Assembly (NCBI GenBank): GCA_019022495.1
Contig: JAFEKR010000002.1
Span: forward strand, 1,178,001-1,242,000
Reading direction: 5' to 3'
DNA: 64,000 nt
Source: Epichloe hybrida
Lineage: Eukaryota; Ascomycota; Sordariomycetes; Hypocreales; Clavicipitaceae
Both the position numbers and the translations under genes were made by a program. Shown here one piece after another: positions 61,576-64,000 of this stretch (the first letter of the stretch is position 1; the number at the start of each line of letters is the position of its first letter). The notes under the pieces were generated by a model that saw nothing but the letters and a program-made list of their open reading frames with translations, did not search any database and was not told where the DNA came from.

Positions 61576-63120
61576 ATGTCACGGGCAAAACCCCCAGCGT
61601 ATGAAGAACTCCCACAAGAGATTCCTGTCGATGAAGAGAAGGTTCCCGGCTACAACTCAAAGTACTCTTATCCTGCAAACCCTGGCGACATACTGGAGAA
61701 CAGGTATCAACTAGATGTAAAGGTTGGTTGGGGCTCGTCATCGACTGTCTGGCTTGCGCACGATATTCGGAGGTACTCAATCCTGCTGCTAGCCGTCCAG
61801 GCTCTCAATTGCCAATTATCACACGAGGCAGGGTCTTGTGTGCTAATGACTTCCCAGACGCGGCTGGCTCAGGTCAAGGAGGTATGTCGCCCTCAAGATC
61901 TGCAACTGCGATACTCCGGAAGAGGATATGACGCACGAGTTAGATCTGAACATCCAGCTGTCCTCTGCGGCCCATAATCACCGAGGACGTGGCGTCCTAG
62001 CGACAGCTATTGAGGGCTACAAGGTTGAGTCGCCCCGGGAGATTTACACCTAGTCCTTGTATTTGAACCTTTGAGAGAGCCACTATGGCTACTCAGAAGG
62101 CGAATCACACATCAGGACTGTACAACCCATGAGTCGCTGCCGTTTATTAAAGCTCATATCCGAATCTTACTGGAAGGCTTAGACTACATTGCACTCGCAA
62201 GGCCACGTTATTCACACTGGTATGTTGCTCTCCTATTAACCTGACCCTAGTATTGACCTGTGCAGACCTTAAGCTCGATAATATCATGGTAGCTTTTGAA
62301 GACCATGCAACTATCCATGGCTTTCTCCAGGGCCAAACTCGTCATCCTATGGCTCGTAAACACGTTGGAGACCGTGTAGTCTACCGCTGCCATAATGACT
62401 TCGGGCCGATCCTCAAAGGCCTTGGGAAGATGATACCACAGATCACAGATTTTGGCCTTGCGCAGCCTGGAAGCAGAGCCGAACCTCTCATCCACCCCAT
62501 ACAGCCCAACGAGTTTCGCGCTCCAGAGGTCCTTCTTGGTATTGGTTGGTCCTATAGTGCTGATATGTGGAATTTTGGCGCTATGGTGAGTTCCCTTCTT
62601 CCCATTGTTGTTCAATTGACTCTTGTTGACATCAGAAGATCTGGGAGTTATTGGCCGGTGAATCTCTCTTCTACCAGCCAAGGACAGAACCATATTCACC
62701 AGCTCAGCATCTAGCGGATATGATTGCCCTTATTGGGGACATACCTCCGTCAATCATCGAGCGCGAGAGACAAATGCGTCATTGGAGATGGTCACCTCCG
62801 GCTGTGAACCCCGACGGCAAACTCTGTGACAATGTTGCAGAGTTTTACGGTGGCCCGTTCTTGGCCCAAGATGGTGGGTTCGAGTCCAGTCTGGCGACAA
62901 CAGCTACTGATATGGTGGATTAGGCTCCTTTGTGCGTAACGATTTGATACGCCGTACGCGTCAATTACAGAATGAGCTGCCTAGGTGTGTTCGTGAAGAG
63001 GACCACGCCGACTTGTTCGTAAGGTTTATGAAGAGAATGCTTTGCTGGGTACCAGAGGAGCGCGTCGCAGCAGCAGACCTATTAAATGACCCTTGGCTAA
63101 ATTTGAACTCTAAAACTTGA
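61576..63120 (+). pseudogene. SRPK-like protein kinase with two frameshifts
   Basis: Exons 61576-61772, 61882-62219, 62266-62585, 62636-62873 and 62924-63120 encode an SR-protein-kinase-type protein: GWGSSSTVWLAHD (glycine loop), YVALKICNCD (ATP Lys), HVIHTDLKLDN (catalytic loop), ITDFGLAQP and EFRAPEVLLG. It ends in LLNDPWLN. In the second exon the frame is broken twice. A shift near 62033-62038 moves the reading to a frame giving LHLVLVFEPLREPLWLL, and a second at about 62188 (one extra base before TTGCACTCG) returns it. Between them the original frame has stops. All catalytic residues survive, so the damage is recent or an assembly error. SRPK paralogues are numerous in these fungi; this looks like one losing function. 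Confidence 0.8.
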
Positions 63121-64000
63121 TAATTGTTATCAGCGGAATGTATTTACACCTGGCTGTGGAATATAGTGACCAGATCCTTTGTTGCTTGAGACTCGGTCGA
63201 AAGGGAATCTGTTTGGCCCGCAGCACCCCAGCTCCAGTTGCGCTAATTATCAATCGTCTCAAGTTGCAAATTGACCGCCAAGGGGTTCGCGATATCTTCC
63301 TGCCGCACAGCGCTGTTGGCCGAGGTGCGAGGGAGCCTCTACGTTGAAACTCTCCTGCTCTGGCTTTTCCATGATCGTATTGCACTGCTCCAGAGTGAAT
63401 ACCAGTCGGTTCGCTAACAACAACGTGTCCGACGGTATGCTGCCACCAATCCCATCCCACAGGCAGTACTTCAGGCTTGGGCATGCCATCTTCAGCTAGG
63501 CAAGAACGGTGGCTACGGAGCAGTTCCCCCGCCTTAGGGAGACCGGCAATAACGACATTATGGTTGTTGATACTGCCGAGGTTATTCGTGTCGCTCCTCA
63601 GTTGGTGCTCCTCGTCCAACATCTCCATTGCGGCAATCAGCTACCAACGGACGGATCCATCCCGCACTGTAGTCCTCGTAGGTCGACTTTTTCCCTGGCA
63701 TCGTTGATCGCATAGTGGTTGTATCGGCTCGACGTTCGGAGATGCCTTAGGCTCGGGATCGAGGAAGTTTCCGCGTGTACAGGCGCGTGGAGTGCTGCCT
63801 TTGTCGACCCCAGAGCGACAGGGAGATTGAAGCGTGTGCGCCAAGACGGCTTCCCATCAGCTTTTTCACCCGTCAGCATCGGGGGGGGGGGGGGGTTAAA
63901 GGAGGGCAGCGCCTGAATGCCTTTGGCCAACCAGACGACCCAGGAGACAACCTTGGCGAGTTGTCGCTGGATGAATGGTGCCATCGGTGACCGTAAGCAG
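63121..64000. other. Right edge, possible decayed gene
   Basis: No intact gene. Minus-strand fragments in different frames look protein-like (CLWDGIGGSIPSDTLLLANR at about 63400-63465, VVIAGLPKAGELLRSH at about 63515-63565), as if one frame were broken by shifts. A G run lies at 63880-63893. A gene starting beyond the window could end here. Confidence 0.3.

Overview
The window reads as nuclear DNA of a filamentous ascomycete, most probably a Sordariomycete of the order Hypocreales. The genes are split by short GT-AG introns (about 45-310 nt) with CTAAC/CTGAC-type branch sites. Housekeeping proteins have the fungal form (460-aa eEF1A, gamma-COP, Efr3, Atp12, Krev/Rsr1). The spaces between genes hold long homopolymers and microsatellites. 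Species is not claimed. Exon coordinates in the entries were worked out by hand from splice sites, reading-frame continuity and remembered family features; no search was run.

Layout. 1-3.6 kb: three minus-strand genes, two for short secreted peptides and one for a single-pass membrane protein with two HxxHC motifs. 3.6-8.9 kb: a gene-poor stretch with a 138-bp foldback element. 9.0-13.5 kb: a seven-exon cytochrome P450, then an MFSD10-like major facilitator. 15.8-24.9 kb: a compact housekeeping block with TEF1 (including a 2-nt exon), a mitochondrial SLS1-like gene, the SMC5/6 subunit NSE3, a small SF3b subunit gene (SF3B5) split so finely that it leaves no sizeable ORF, and a Cys-rich zinc-binding-type protein. 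27.0-28.7 kb: a two-RRM Whi3-like RNA-binding protein. 28.9-35.4 kb: gene-poor and repeat-rich, with an 8-bp tandem array, a GGCA array, an 18-bp minisatellite and a 271-bp foldback element. 35.4-38.2 kb: ATP12 and a secreted protein with Kex2-like sites. 38.3-41.0 kb: transposon relics, including a clean TA-flanked MITE, and possible decayed coding sequence. 41.0-58.1 kb: SEC21, EFR3, an RSR1/Krev-1 GTPase, an HSL-type hydrolase and a fungal protein of unknown function. 60-64 kb: a PAQR/adiponectin-receptor-type membrane protein whose seventh helix is not found, an SRPK-like kinase broken by two frameshifts, and an unassigned relic at the right edge.

Most genes do basic cell work: translation (TEF1), splicing (SF3B5), vesicle traffic (SEC21), plasma-membrane phosphoinositide control (EFR3), polarity (RSR1), mitochondrial biogenesis (ATP12, SLS1-like) and genome maintenance (NSE3). 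They do not form an operon-like system. The accessory interest is at the left end (secreted peptides, HxxHC membrane protein, P450), in three unrelated short inverted-repeat elements, in a dispersed GTACGGATTA/TACTCCGTA palindromic motif found between genes, and in the damaged kinase and truncated receptor at the right end. I found no CRISPR, viral or bacterial-type system.
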